Positions 8,563-16,611 of a stretch of 64,000 bases of DNA are shown piece after piece (the first letter of the stretch is position 1; the number at the start of each line of letters is the position of its first letter). Source of the DNA: Thermovenabulum gondwanense (lineage in GTDB: Bacteria > Bacillota > Thermosediminibacteria > Thermosediminibacterales > Thermosediminibacteraceae); NCBI RefSeq assembly GCF_001601575.1, contig NZ_LOHZ01000027.1, forward strand, positions 62,001-126,000, read 5' to 3'. The translations under genes and the position numbers were made by a program. The notes beneath the pieces are model-generated. The model did no database searches. It saw nothing but the letters and a program-made list of their open reading frames with translations, and had not been told where the DNA came from.

Positions 8563-9657
8563 TTACACATTAAACCTGAAGTAGACCACATCTCCGTCTT
8601 TCATGATATAATCTTTACCCTCAATCCGAATAAGCCCTTTTTCTTTTGCCTCATTTTGACTTTTGCATTTTTCCAGGTCTTCAAAGGATATCACTTCAGC
8701 CCTGATAAAGCCTCTTTCGAAGTCGCTGTGAATTTTTCCGGCTGCCTGAGGTGCTTTTGTACCTTCTTTTATCGTCCATGCCCTGACTTCTTTCGGACCT
8801 GCCGTAAAAAAGGTTATTAAACCGAGCAGTCTGTAAGAAGCTCTTATTAGCCTGTCCAATCCCGACTCTTCAAGGCCGTATTCCCCTAAAAGTTCTTTTT
8901 TTTCTTCTCCTTCCAGTTCTGCAAGTTCTGCTTCAATTTTGGCGCAGACCGGTATAACTTCGGCCCCTTCTTTTAACGCATATTCCTTTACTTTTTTTAG
9001 TAGTTCTCCTTCTTTTTTTGAAAGCAGGTCCTCTTCGGATATATTTGCCACATAAATGACGGGCTTAGAAGTAAGTAAAAAATACTGCTTCACCTTTTGA
9101 ATTTCCTCTTCTTTAAGCTCCATAGCCCTTACCGGGATACCTTTTTCCAGATCTTCTTTTATTCTTTCAAGAAGTGCAAGTTCTTCTAAATACTGTTTCT
9201 CTCCGGATTTTGCCTGTTTTTTGGTTCTATCAATACGTTTTTCTACTGTTTCCATATCGGCGAAAATTAACTCAAGATTAATGGTCTCTATATCCCTGAC
9301 GGGATCGACCTTTCCATCCACATGAACCACATTGGGATCTTCAAAGCACCTGACCACATGGGCAATGGCATCTACTTCGCGAATATGGGATAGAAATTTA
9401 TTTCCGAGGCCCTCACCCTTACTGGCTCCCCTGACCAGCCCGGCAATGTCCACGAATTTTATAACCGCAGGGGTGATTTTTTCCGGATTCTCCATTTTCG
9501 CCAGAAAATCCAGTCTTTCATCGGGCACGGGAACAACCCCTACGTTTGGTTCAATGGTGCAGAAAGGATAATTGGCGCATTCAGCTCCTGCTCTGGTAAT
9601 AGCGTTAAAAAGGGTGCTTTTTCCTACATTGGGCAGACCTACAATACCTATCTCCAT
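8563..9657 (-). CDS. ychF: YchF/OLA1-family ATPase (Obg-like)
   Basis: 364 residues with the start at the ATG at 9657 (M-E-I-G-I-V-G), which has an A-A-A-G-G-A-G site; a longer upstream start is unlikely. G1 is G-L-P-N-V-G-K-S-T, G3 D-I-A-G-L-V-R-G-A-S, and the G4 position reads Y-V-A-N-I rather than N-K-x-D, the mark of YchF proteins, which prefer ATP to GTP. A coiled-coil insert (about 130-200) and a C-terminal TGS domain (about 280-364) complete the family architecture. It is a conserved ribosome- and stress-associated ATPase. Single gene with its own terminator. Confidence 0.96.
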   Translation of the reverse strand: MEIGIVGLPNVGKSTLFNAITRAGAECANYPFCTIEPNVGVVPVPDERLDFLAKMENPEKITPAVIKFVDIAGLVRGASKGEGLGNKFLSHIREVDAIAHVVRCFEDPNVVHVDGKVDPVRDIETINLELIFADMETVEKRIDRTKKQAKSGEKQYLEELALLERIKEDLEKGIPVRAMELKEEEIQKVKQYFLLTSKPVIYVANISEEDLLSKKEGELLKKVKEYALKEGAEVIPVCAKIEAELAELEGEEKKELLGEYGLEESGLDRLIRASYRLLGLITFFTAGPKEVRAWTIKEGTKAPQAAGKIHSDFERGFIRAEVISFEDLEKCKSQNEAKEKGLIRIEGKDYIMKDGDVVYFRFNV

Positions 9658-9732
9658 TGTGATTTTGTCTCCTTTCAAAGGTGGTAACACATTAATGAAT
9701 TATATAAAATACATGGGAATTTGTAAATAAAA

Positions 9733-9751
9733 AAGAGGGAATTGCCCTCTT
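9733..9751 (-). terminator. Terminator of the Gfo/Idh gene
   Basis: A 7-bp stem (AAGAGGG with CCCTCTT) and a 5-base loop, followed on the minus strand by a T-run. It lies just downstream of the oxidoreductase stop codon. Confidence 0.85.
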
Positions 9752-9755
9752 ATAT

Positions 9756-10910
9756 TTAAATCTTTATAGAACTTTTTTCCATATCCCGGGCTATTTTTAA
9801 TGAATTTAAGGCATCCTCCAAGGTGACCTCCAAAGATTCTTTTTTATCTTTTATTGCTTCGGTTAAATCTTCAATACCTTTAAATATAGAGGCCTTATAC
9901 ACTTCCCACCGGTCCTGCTTTAAGGAAAACTCAATTTTTACCCGGCGGGAGGCCGTAAAAAATTTCCCTTTCCCTTTAAAAAATCTGGAATCACCTTTGT
10001 ATTCTGCTAATATATTGCAATTGATATCAATATTTACTCCGGGTAAGTAATCGTCGGAATTCCTTAAAAGGGTTTCCGTTAAAAATTCTTCTTCCTCTTT
10101 ATTAAGCAGGGCTTCAACTTCCAGTTTTTCAGGAATCCAGCCGTCTACCCTTGCATAGGCCCTGTCAAAAATAAAATGAAAAGAAGTTTTCTCAAAAGCT
10201 TCGGGTTTGGTGAAGCTGTGGTAATAGGATATTACCACATTTCCTTCATGGAGGGAAAACCCGTATACCCTGTCTATTAAGGCTTCTCCATTTCTCACAA
10301 AGTTAATTGCTTGTACCTTTACCGGCATTTTAAACAACCAGTTTACTATATCGAAAAAGTGAACACCGTGTTCTACCCATATTCCTCCGCTTTTTTCGTA
10401 GTCCCAGAACCAGTGAGAAGGCAAAAGATGGTCATCATGGGCGTAGTTTTCTAAATATGCCCTTTCAGGGAATCCAAAAATCTTTGCATCACAAATTTTC
10501 TTCAAAATTATATAAAGAGGGTTTCTCCTCATTACGTAGTCTATGGTAGCTTTTAAACCCTTTCTGGAAGAAATGTCTGCCAGTTCTTCCATTTGTTCGA
10601 CGGTAAGGGAGCCCGGTTTTTCTAAAAATAAGTGTTTTCCTGCCTCTAAAGCCTTTTTACCCATTTCAAAATGTAAAAAAGGCGGTGTGGCAATTACAAT
10701 GCTTTCGGTTTTTGAATCCTTAATTAATTCGTCGGCACTGGTATAGATTTTATCTATCGCATATTTGCTTTTAAGTTCTTGAAGCCTTGCAGTATTTACA
10801 TCACAAACCGCAGTTAAATTAAATTTATCCTTACCTTTTTTTTGCAGGGAATCCAATATCATTTCACAAATCCATCCGGCTCCTATAATTCCTATGTCAA
10901 TGGGCGTAAT
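9756..10910 (-). CDS. Gfo/Idh/MocA-family NAD(P)-dependent oxidoreductase
   Basis: About 384 residues. The N-terminal Rossmann fold shows G-I-I-G-A-G-W-I, and the family motif E-K-P-G-S-L-T follows at the end of the nucleotide domain; a His-rich segment (W-V-E-H-G-V-H-F-F-D) lies in the catalytic domain. Substrates in this family are sugars, inositols or other polyols; this one is not assignable and the gene stands alone. No ATG, GTG or TTG lies at a fitting distance from the strong G-G-G-A-G-G site at 10914-10919. The best-spaced codon is ATT at 10910 (4 bases) or ACG at 10907 (7 bases); a TTG at 10931 is in frame but lies upstream of that site. The first in-frame ATG would remove part of the Rossmann fold. 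Confidence 0.82.
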   Translation of the reverse strand: MTPIDIGIIGAGWICEMILDSLQKKGKDKFNLTAVCDVNTARLQELKSKYAIDKIYTSADELIKDSKTESIVIATPPFLHFEMGKKALEAGKHLFLEKPGSLTVEQMEELADISSRKGLKATIDYVMRRNPLYIILKKICDAKIFGFPERAYLENYAHDDHLLPSHWFWDYEKSGGIWVEHGVHFFDIVNWLFKMPVKVQAINFVRNGEALIDRVYGFSLHEGNVVISYYHSFTKPEAFEKTSFHFIFDRAYARVDGWIPEKLEVEALLNKEEEEFLTETLLRNSDDYLPGVNIDINCNILAEYKGDSRFFKGKGKFFTASRRVKIEFSLKQDRWEVYKASIFKGIEDLTEAIKDKKESLEVTLEDALNSLKIARDMEKSSIKI

Positions 10911-11077
10911 TATCCCTCCCTTTAAAAGCAATTTTTTATATTTTATCCCTTCTTCTAAATTTCCATTACATATCAGGATAAAGGAGGACTGATTAAAAGC
11001 TGAAAAAAATAAAAAGAAATCCGGAGGATTTTATTGTAAAATATAAGTGAGGAAAAAAACCGTAGGGGGTCTAATAT

Positions 11078-11893
11078 ATGGAATACAGGCTTATAGTAAC
11101 GGATTTAGATGGGACATTGCTGGATGAGAATAAAAACATACCCGAGGAAAATATGAGGGCAATTGAAGCCTTCAGAAAAAAAGGGGGGCTTTTTACAATC
11201 GCCACGGGAAGGGGAGAAAGGGGAGCGCTTCCCTATATAAAAAAATTGAACTTAGATATTCCGGCGGTACTTTTCAACGGAGGGGAACTTTACGATCCCC
11301 AAAAAGGACGTATTTATACCGTCTACCTTGAACGAAAATTGTACGATATTATTATAGACCACTTTATGGATAATCCTGAGATAGGAATAGTTGTTCATTA
11401 TCACGACAAAGTTTTTATTTCCGAAATAAAATCCGCCCATGATTATTATATCAATGTACAAAAAGTGATATACGATCGGGTATACAATTTAAAGGAAATT
11501 GAAAGGGCAAATAAGATACTCCTTGTGGGGGATGTGGCCCTGGCCAAGGAGGAAATAAAAAGAATTGAGCAAAAATACGGTATAAATATTAATGCGGTAC
11601 AAAGTGATAAATACTATTTTGAGATTTTACCCGAAAATGTATCAAAAGGAGAAGGTTTAAAGAAATTATGCGATTACCTCAAAATTCCTTTGGGAAAAGC
11701 CTGTGCTGTGGGGGATAATTTCAACGATATTTCTCTCCTTAAAACGGCAGGACTCGGGGTAGCTGTGGAAAATGCCGAAGAACCATTGAAGAAAAAAGCC
11801 CGGTTTATTACCAGGAGAAACGATGAAGGAGGGGTAGCTTTTTTAATTGAAAAAATACTTTTGGGGAAAATGGAACCATTTACTATAAAATAA
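11078..11893 (+). CDS. Cof-type HAD-superfamily phosphatase
   Basis: 271 residues with HAD motif I V-T-D-L-D-G-T-L-L-D, motif II A-T-G-R, and motif IV G-D-N-F-N-D-I, plus a C2-type cap domain between about residues 85 and 195. Cof/YidA enzymes dephosphorylate sugar phosphates or FMN-like compounds; the substrate is not predictable. It is followed 15 bp later by a lipoprotein gene, so the two may form an operon. The start has G-T-A-G-G-G-G upstream. Confidence 0.9.
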   Translation: MEYRLIVTDLDGTLLDENKNIPEENMRAIEAFRKKGGLFTIATGRGERGALPYIKKLNLDIPAVLFNGGELYDPQKGRIYTVYLERKLYDIIIDHFMDNPEIGIVVHYHDKVFISEIKSAHDYYINVQKVIYDRVYNLKEIERANKILLVGDVALAKEEIKRIEQKYGININAVQSDKYYFEILPENVSKGEGLKKLCDYLKIPLGKACAVGDNFNDISLLKTAGLGVAVENAEEPLKKKARFITRRNDEGGVAFLIEKILLGKMEPFTIK

Positions 11894-11907
11894 AAGGAGA
11901 TGTAAAA

Positions 11908-13476
11908 ATGGGATTTAAAAAATTATCGAAAATCCTTTTGGTTTTATTGCTGATTTTAATGATTATTATATCCGCGATTTCCTGCGGTAAGCAAAATACG
12001 GCACCCCCTTCTCAAAATTCACAAAATCGAAATAGTGAAAAAGAAGATAATACCGGTAATAATGAGGCTACGGTAGAGTTTGGCGATTTAAAACTGATGA
12101 GAAAGATTAACCCGGCGGCAGAAAATACCACATATACGGAAGCGGTAGCGAAGGCAGGGTATTTTCATTCCTTTGTTTATTACCTTACGGATTCCTTTGC
12201 CTCCGAAGACGGCAAATTTCCCCTTATCAAAGAGGATGGAGAAAAAAATATCAAACTGTACGTTATTTCTAAGGACTTAAAAACGGTTTTAACCGTCGAC
12301 AGGATTGAAGCGGAGTATGCGGAGAAAGGATATCTTTTTTACCTTTTGGGATGGAAGGGCAATAAGTTATACTACCTGAAAGCCGAAAAAGATGGAGAAA
12401 AAATTGGTTTTTCAGCTTACAGTTTTGATACTGCCGGCGGGAACAAAAAGAAAATTGCTTTTATAGAGCTTGAACACCTTTATATTGGTAATTTTAGATT
12501 TTTGCCCGAAGAGGAAAAAGCAATAATATTTATCCCGGGGAAATATATTCAATTAGAACTGGCAAGCGGTAATATTACCCTTTTAAAATCCGGACTTCCT
12601 TCCTATGATGGACTTTTTTACCCTCAAATATCTCCGGAGGGGAAATATGTTGCTTACAGCCTATTAGAGCCGGAAAGAAGAGGAATGTATGCCTTTGATG
12701 TGGAAAATAAAAAAGAAGTTCTTATTGCCGGAGCGGGTGAAAGAGACTATTTTACCCCCCGCTGGTCACCTGACGGAAGATATTTAGCTTTTTATTATGT
12801 AGTAAAGAATGAAAAAGGTGAGTTTGAATACGTAGAAGGGGAGGACGGCCCCTATCCCATCGCCGACGGTATACGGGTAATTGATTTTAAAGAAAATAAA
12901 GAGTTGAATATAGCCCTGCAGGGTATGAGAATAGGATTCTCCTATTTTAATGGAGATTCGAATTATATGGTATTTTCCAGTGTCACCCGGGAAAACGCTA
13001 AGGAGCTCAATAAATACAGTGTGTTTGATCCGGAAAAAATGAATTCTATAGCCTTTGATGGATTGTGGATATTCAATCTAAAAGAAAATAAGGCAAAAAA
13101 AATAAATGAAGAAAATATTAAAATTGGGTTTTATCCTGCATTGATACTTTCCGAAGAAGAGTACTATTTTTATAAAACTATTGATGAAGGATGGAAGGAT
13201 CTAGTCTATTACAACAGAGGGTCCAGTCAGGTAATCGATACCGGGTACAGGTTTATACCCGAGAAGTATCAAAATCTTAAGCTGATAAAAGGGAACTTGA
13301 TTATCGTTGGAATTAATAATGGAGAAATCAGCATTTTTAAAGTTAACAAAGGAGAAAGAAAAGAGATCTTCAGAACAAAAGGTGTATTCAGGGAATACAA
13401 TGTTATTAACGACTATATAGTACTATTTTATAACGATGAACAGGAAAAAGAAAAAATTACATTGATCCCTTTATAA
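11908..13476 (+). CDS. Lipoprotein with TolB-like beta-propeller
   Basis: 522 residues. The N-terminus is a lipoprotein signal (hydrophobic 9-24, S-A-I-S-C with Cys26), then a low-complexity Asn/Ser/Gln linker to about residue 50. The rest contains repeated beta-propeller-like blades such as Y-P-Q-I-S-P-E-G-K-Y-V-A-Y and T-P-R-W-S-P-D-G-R-Y-L-A-F, which are WD40/TolB-type 'x-W-S-P-D-G' repeats. It should be anchored on the outside of the membrane. Function unknown; such propellers are usually protein- or ligand-binding scaffolds. Confidence 0.8.
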   Translation: MGFKKLSKILLVLLLILMIIISAISCGKQNTAPPSQNSQNRNSEKEDNTGNNEATVEFGDLKLMRKINPAAENTTYTEAVAKAGYFHSFVYYLTDSFASEDGKFPLIKEDGEKNIKLYVISKDLKTVLTVDRIEAEYAEKGYLFYLLGWKGNKLYYLKAEKDGEKIGFSAYSFDTAGGNKKKIAFIELEHLYIGNFRFLPEEEKAIIFIPGKYIQLELASGNITLLKSGLPSYDGLFYPQISPEGKYVAYSLLEPERRGMYAFDVENKKEVLIAGAGERDYFTPRWSPDGRYLAFYYVVKNEKGEFEYVEGEDGPYPIADGIRVIDFKENKELNIALQGMRIGFSYFNGDSNYMVFSSVTRENAKELNKYSVFDPEKMNSIAFDGLWIFNLKENKAKKINEENIKIGFYPALILSEEEYYFYKTIDEGWKDLVYYNRGSSQVIDTGYRFIPEKYQNLKLIKGNLIIVGINNGEISIFKVNKGERKEIFRTKGVFREYNVINDYIVLFYNDEQEKEKITLIPL

Positions 13477-13485
13477 ATGTTACTT

Positions 13486-14211
13486 TTAAGTCAGCTCATT
13501 TTTTAAAGTTTCTAATTCTTCCTGCGTCAGCTCTCTCCATTCACCGGGGGAAAGGGAGTCATCTAATCTTAATGAACCTATTGCCGTTCTTTTTAAGTAA
13601 ACTACCCTTTTCCCCAGGGCTTCAAACATTCTTTTTATCTGGTGAAATTTACCCTCACATATTTTCACTACCGCCCTGGAAATTTCATCGCTTTGAACAA
13701 TGATTAGTTCGGCGGGTAAGGTTTTAAAATCTTCCAATTGAATGCCTTTACTGAAAGCCTGCACGTCATCACCGGATAAATACCCTTCTACCTCCACGTA
13801 ATATTCTTTAAAAACTTTATTCTTTGGGGATAAAAGCTTATGGGCAAGGATGCCGTCATCGGTGAGAAGAATTAAACCTTCCGCATCCTTGTCGAGCCTT
13901 CCCACGGGGAAAAGGTTTCTGTGAGAATACTCGCCTTCTAAAAGGTCTACAACAGTTTCATCTTTCTTATCGCAGGTGGAGGATACCACACCGGCAGGTT
14001 TATAGAGCATCACATAAAGGTTTCTTTTAAAAATGATTGGATCTCCCAAAACGCAAATTCTATCGGTTTGGGGGGAGACGTGAAAGCCCGCGTCTTTTAT
14101 AACTTCACCGTTTACCGATACTTCTCCTTCCTTTATTATCTTTTTTACATCCTTTCTCGTGCCAAAACCGCACATGGAAAGAACCTTATCCAGCCTTTCT
14201 TTCTTTTCCAT
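13486..14211 (-). CDS. rluB: RsuA/RluB-family pseudouridine synthase
   Basis: 241 residues: N-terminal S4 RNA-binding domain (R-L-D-K-V-L-S-M-C-G-F-G-T-R), then the synthase domain with the catalytic motif G-R-L-D-K-D-A-E-G-L (catalytic Asp in R-L-D). It isomerises a uridine in ribosomal RNA. The length fits the RluB/RsuA group; which rRNA position is modified cannot be decided from sequence alone. The stop is 9 bases from the convergent lipoprotein gene with no clear terminator between. Confidence 0.93.
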   Translation of the reverse strand: MEKKERLDKVLSMCGFGTRKDVKKIIKEGEVSVNGEVIKDAGFHVSPQTDRICVLGDPIIFKRNLYVMLYKPAGVVSSTCDKKDETVVDLLEGEYSHRNLFPVGRLDKDAEGLILLTDDGILAHKLLSPKNKVFKEYYVEVEGYLSGDDVQAFSKGIQLEDFKTLPAELIIVQSDEISRAVVKICEGKFHQIKRMFEALGKRVVYLKRTAIGSLRLDDSLSPGEWRELTQEELETLKNELT

Positions 14212-14285
14212 TTTTTAAAAACTCCTTTCTCGATTTTTTTGCCTTTTTATATTATCATCTTTTTTATCTTTTTAAAATAAAAAAA

Positions 14286-14306
14286 GAGGTTGAAAAAATC
14301 AACCTC
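14286..14306 (-). terminator. Terminator of the 135-residue hypothetical gene
   Basis: A 7-bp stem (GAGGTTG with CAACCTC) and a 7-base loop followed on the minus strand by a long T-run. Confidence 0.85.
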
Positions 14307-14313
14307 AAAAAGA

Positions 14314-14721
14314 TTATTTATCGTTTAAAACCTGGACGAGAGTATTTGCCATTATCTGCTTAAATTCTTCGGTGTGTAAAATATTGAGTAATAAGGGGGC
14401 GAAGAGTTTCTTACCCTGTAGCAGAGTATTATTAATTTCCGTTTCTTCTGCAGATTCTATAAGTTTTTCCCGGGCTATACTGGAAATAGATGCCAGGCTA
14501 TCAACAAGGGCTTTAAGAAAATCAAAAGAATTAGCTGCTGTTTTCAAGGAGTTTTCCATTTTACCCGTAATAATTGTATGGCGGAGTATTTTTTTGCTTA
14601 GGATAAAAAGATTTTCCACATCTCTTTTTTCGTCCTTTTCTCCTTCCTGTGCACCCGCAATTTCAGCCTTTATTTCTTCCGTTTCGCATTTTCTTTCAAT
14701 TTTTTCTCCTTCTTCGGACAT
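14314..14721 (-). CDS. Hypothetical helical protein
   Basis: 135 residues, not recognised. The first 35 residues are strongly charged (Glu/Lys-rich); the remainder is predicted helical with no signal peptide or membrane segment. The start ATG at 14721 is preceded by a G-A-G-G-T-G site, and the gene ends at its own terminator, so it is likely expressed as a single gene. It lies divergent from the subtilase at 14838. Confidence 0.7.
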   Translation of the reverse strand: MSEEGEKIERKCETEEIKAEIAGAQEGEKDEKRDVENLFILSKKILRHTIITGKMENSLKTAANSFDFLKALVDSLASISSIAREKLIESAEETEINNTLLQGKKLFAPLLLNILHTEEFKQIMANTLVQVLNDK

Positions 14722-14837
14722 TTTTTAATCACCTCAACTCATAGGTTTTCAATTTTATAATATGCCATATCACATAAATGTGTTAGGGTGAATATCTTAA
14801 TATTATAAGCCTGAAAAAGGAATGGAGGGAGAAAAGG

Positions 14838-15926
14838 GTGGATATTGGCACTCAAAATGTTGAAAATAAAATAATAGTTTTTAAAAAGGGAACCAGGCCT
14901 TCTCAAAGGTTTGAAATTTATAAAAAGTACGGGCTTGCTGTGGAAAAAAACTTCCGGAGTCTTAACATAGCCATATGCAGGGCAAAGAGGCCTGAGGTTT
15001 TCAGCCTTTTAAGCGAGGAGCCCTGGATCGAATCGGTGGAAGAAGATGTCAGCGTATATATTCAGGTTATACCCGAATCAGTAAAAATCTATTCCTTAAG
15101 GGGGCAGGAAATACCCTGGGGGATAGAAAAGTTAAGAGCACCGGAATGCTGGAAAAGTTTTAACGGCGATGAAATAAGGGTTGGCGTTATCGATACCGGA
15201 GTTGATGCAACACATCCGGATTTAAAGGAAAATTTAAAGGAATTAATGGGAACCTACAAAAAAAACCTTATATCCGATGACAATGGACACGGATCCCATG
15301 TCAGCGGAACCATAGCGGCGGTAAATAACGATATTGGGGTAGTAGGGGTTGCCCCGAAAGCAAAGATTATTTCGATAAAAGCTTTTGATAAAAACGGAAG
15401 CGGACAGCTTTCGGGAATTCTTGAAGCAATAGATTGGTGTATTGATTCAAAAGTGGATGTTATAAATATGAGTTTTGGAATTTCCAATGACAGCAATGCT
15501 CTTAAAAGGGTTATTAAAGAAGCCTACGACAACGGCATCGTTCTGGTAGCTGCTGCTGGAAATAACGGTAAAAAGGACGGTGTTCTTTACCCGGCAAAGT
15601 ATGAGGAAGTAATGGCGGTTACTGCATGCGATAGAAGGGGAGTATTTGCCCCTTTTTCCAGCCAGGGTAAAGAAGTGGACTTCATAGCTCCCGGGGTCGA
15701 CGTCCTGTCCTGTTACAACAACGGCGGTTATGTTCTAATGAGCGGGACTTCAATGGCTTGCCCTCATGTATCCGGGGCTTGCGCCTTAATCCTCAGCAAG
15801 AAGCGCATAAAACCTTCCGAACTTAAAGAAGCATTAGCAAGGACGGCAAGGAGCCTCGGCTATTCTAAGGAAAAACAGGGGGCAGGTTTTATTGATGTTA
15901 GAAAAGCTTTATCAATAATTGAGTAA
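14838..15926 (+). CDS. S8-family subtilisin-like serine protease without signal peptide
   Basis: 362 residues. The catalytic triad is complete: Asp119 (V-I-D-T-G-V-D), His151 (N-G-H-G-S-H-V-S-G) and Ser305 (S-G-T-S-M-A-C-P-H), with the oxyanion Asn in A-A-G-N-N-G. Residues about 10-78 look like an I9-type inhibitory propeptide. No hydrophobic signal precedes it: the frame starts at a GTG at 14838 with G-G-A-G-G-G 12 bases upstream. It is therefore either cytoplasmic or exported by another route. The next gene (15940) follows closely and could be a partner. Confidence 0.9.
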   Translation: MDIGTQNVENKIIVFKKGTRPSQRFEIYKKYGLAVEKNFRSLNIAICRAKRPEVFSLLSEEPWIESVEEDVSVYIQVIPESVKIYSLRGQEIPWGIEKLRAPECWKSFNGDEIRVGVIDTGVDATHPDLKENLKELMGTYKKNLISDDNGHGSHVSGTIAAVNNDIGVVGVAPKAKIISIKAFDKNGSGQLSGILEAIDWCIDSKVDVINMSFGISNDSNALKRVIKEAYDNGIVLVAAAGNNGKKDGVLYPAKYEEVMAVTACDRRGVFAPFSSQGKEVDFIAPGVDVLSCYNNGGYVLMSGTSMACPHVSGACALILSKKRIKPSELKEALARTARSLGYSKEKQGAGFIDVRKALSIIE

Positions 15927-15939
15927 GGGGGAAAATATT

Positions 15940-16248
15940 ATGAATTTTGAAGAACTGAAGAAATCTTTAGAGTCGACGGGCCTTAATGCCGAATCCATTT
16001 CAAAAATTATGGCGGAATATGGGATAACTCCAGATAATATGGAAAAAGCTAGGGAGCTGCTGGAACAGCTGGGAATAAAAGAAATTGACCAAAAAGGTTT
16101 GGAAAATGTCATGAAATCTTTTGTAGATATACTGCCGCCGGAGGTAAAAAAACAGGTGAAGCAGCTCGCTCTTGAGTTTGAAAAGTTTTATCCGGATATG
16201 CCTATGCCGGAGGATATGAAAAAAATGCTGGAAAAATGGAGTTCATAA
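15940..16248 (+). CDS. Hypothetical protein, probably co-transcribed with the subtilase
   Basis: 102 residues from the ATG at 15940 (A-A-G-G-G-G-G site). It is acidic and helical with a UBA/DNA-helix-like beginning (L-K-K-S-L-E-S-T-G-L-N-A-E-S-I-S-K-I) and no signal peptide. The gene follows the protease stop by 13 bp and ends at an intrinsic terminator. I do not recognise a family; a role linked to the protease is only suggested by the operon. Confidence 0.7.
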   Translation: MNFEELKKSLESTGLNAESISKIMAEYGITPDNMEKARELLEQLGIKEIDQKGLENVMKSFVDILPPEVKKQVKQLALEFEKFYPDMPMPEDMKKMLEKWSS

Positions 16249-16258
16249 GATTAAAATA

Positions 16259-16287
16259 AGACCCTGGGAGCATCCAGGGTCTTTCTT
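16259..16287 (+). terminator. Terminator of the subtilase operon
   Basis: A 9-bp stem (AGACCCTGG with CCAGGGTCT) and a 6-base loop followed by a T-rich tract. Confidence 0.9.
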
Positions 16288-16308
16288 ATACTAACGATTT
16301 TTTAAGTT

Positions 16309-16419
16309 TTAAAACGCGAAGAATACACTGCAACAGCAGCAGAGAAGCAGAATGATTATGAAAATCACTATGAATATCCACCACCAGTTGTTGCATCCGC
16401 TTCTGGTCACTTCTGTCAT
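16309..16419 (-). CDS. 36-residue Trp/Cys-rich single-helix membrane peptide
   Basis: Reads M-T-E-V-T-R-S-G-C-N-N-W-W-W-I-F-I-V and continues through an isoleucine/leucine-rich helix to C-C-C-C-S-V-F-F-A-F. It has a G-G-G-A-G-G site 9 bases upstream of the ATG at 16419. The arrangement (polar head, aromatic cluster, one transmembrane helix, cysteine cluster) resembles YjcZ-type sporulation peptides of Firmicutes, but I cannot assign it to that family. Too short for ordinary gene calling. It lies convergent with the subtilase operon terminator. Confidence 0.6.
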   Translation of the reverse strand: MTEVTRSGCNNWWWIFIVIFIIILLLCCCCSVFFAF

Positions 16420-16611
16420 GATAATTTACCTCCCTTATTGAGATTTCTAATTTTATAATATGCGGTGGTGGGAAAAGTGTGAAAAAATACTGTGGCTTTA
16501 TTAAGTTTTTTGCAATTTTCAAGAAAATAATATATATTTGCAACTTTATTAATCCCAACATTTATGATATCATTATATTATATAAAGTGGTTAATCGGGG
16601 GGATAGTCTGG

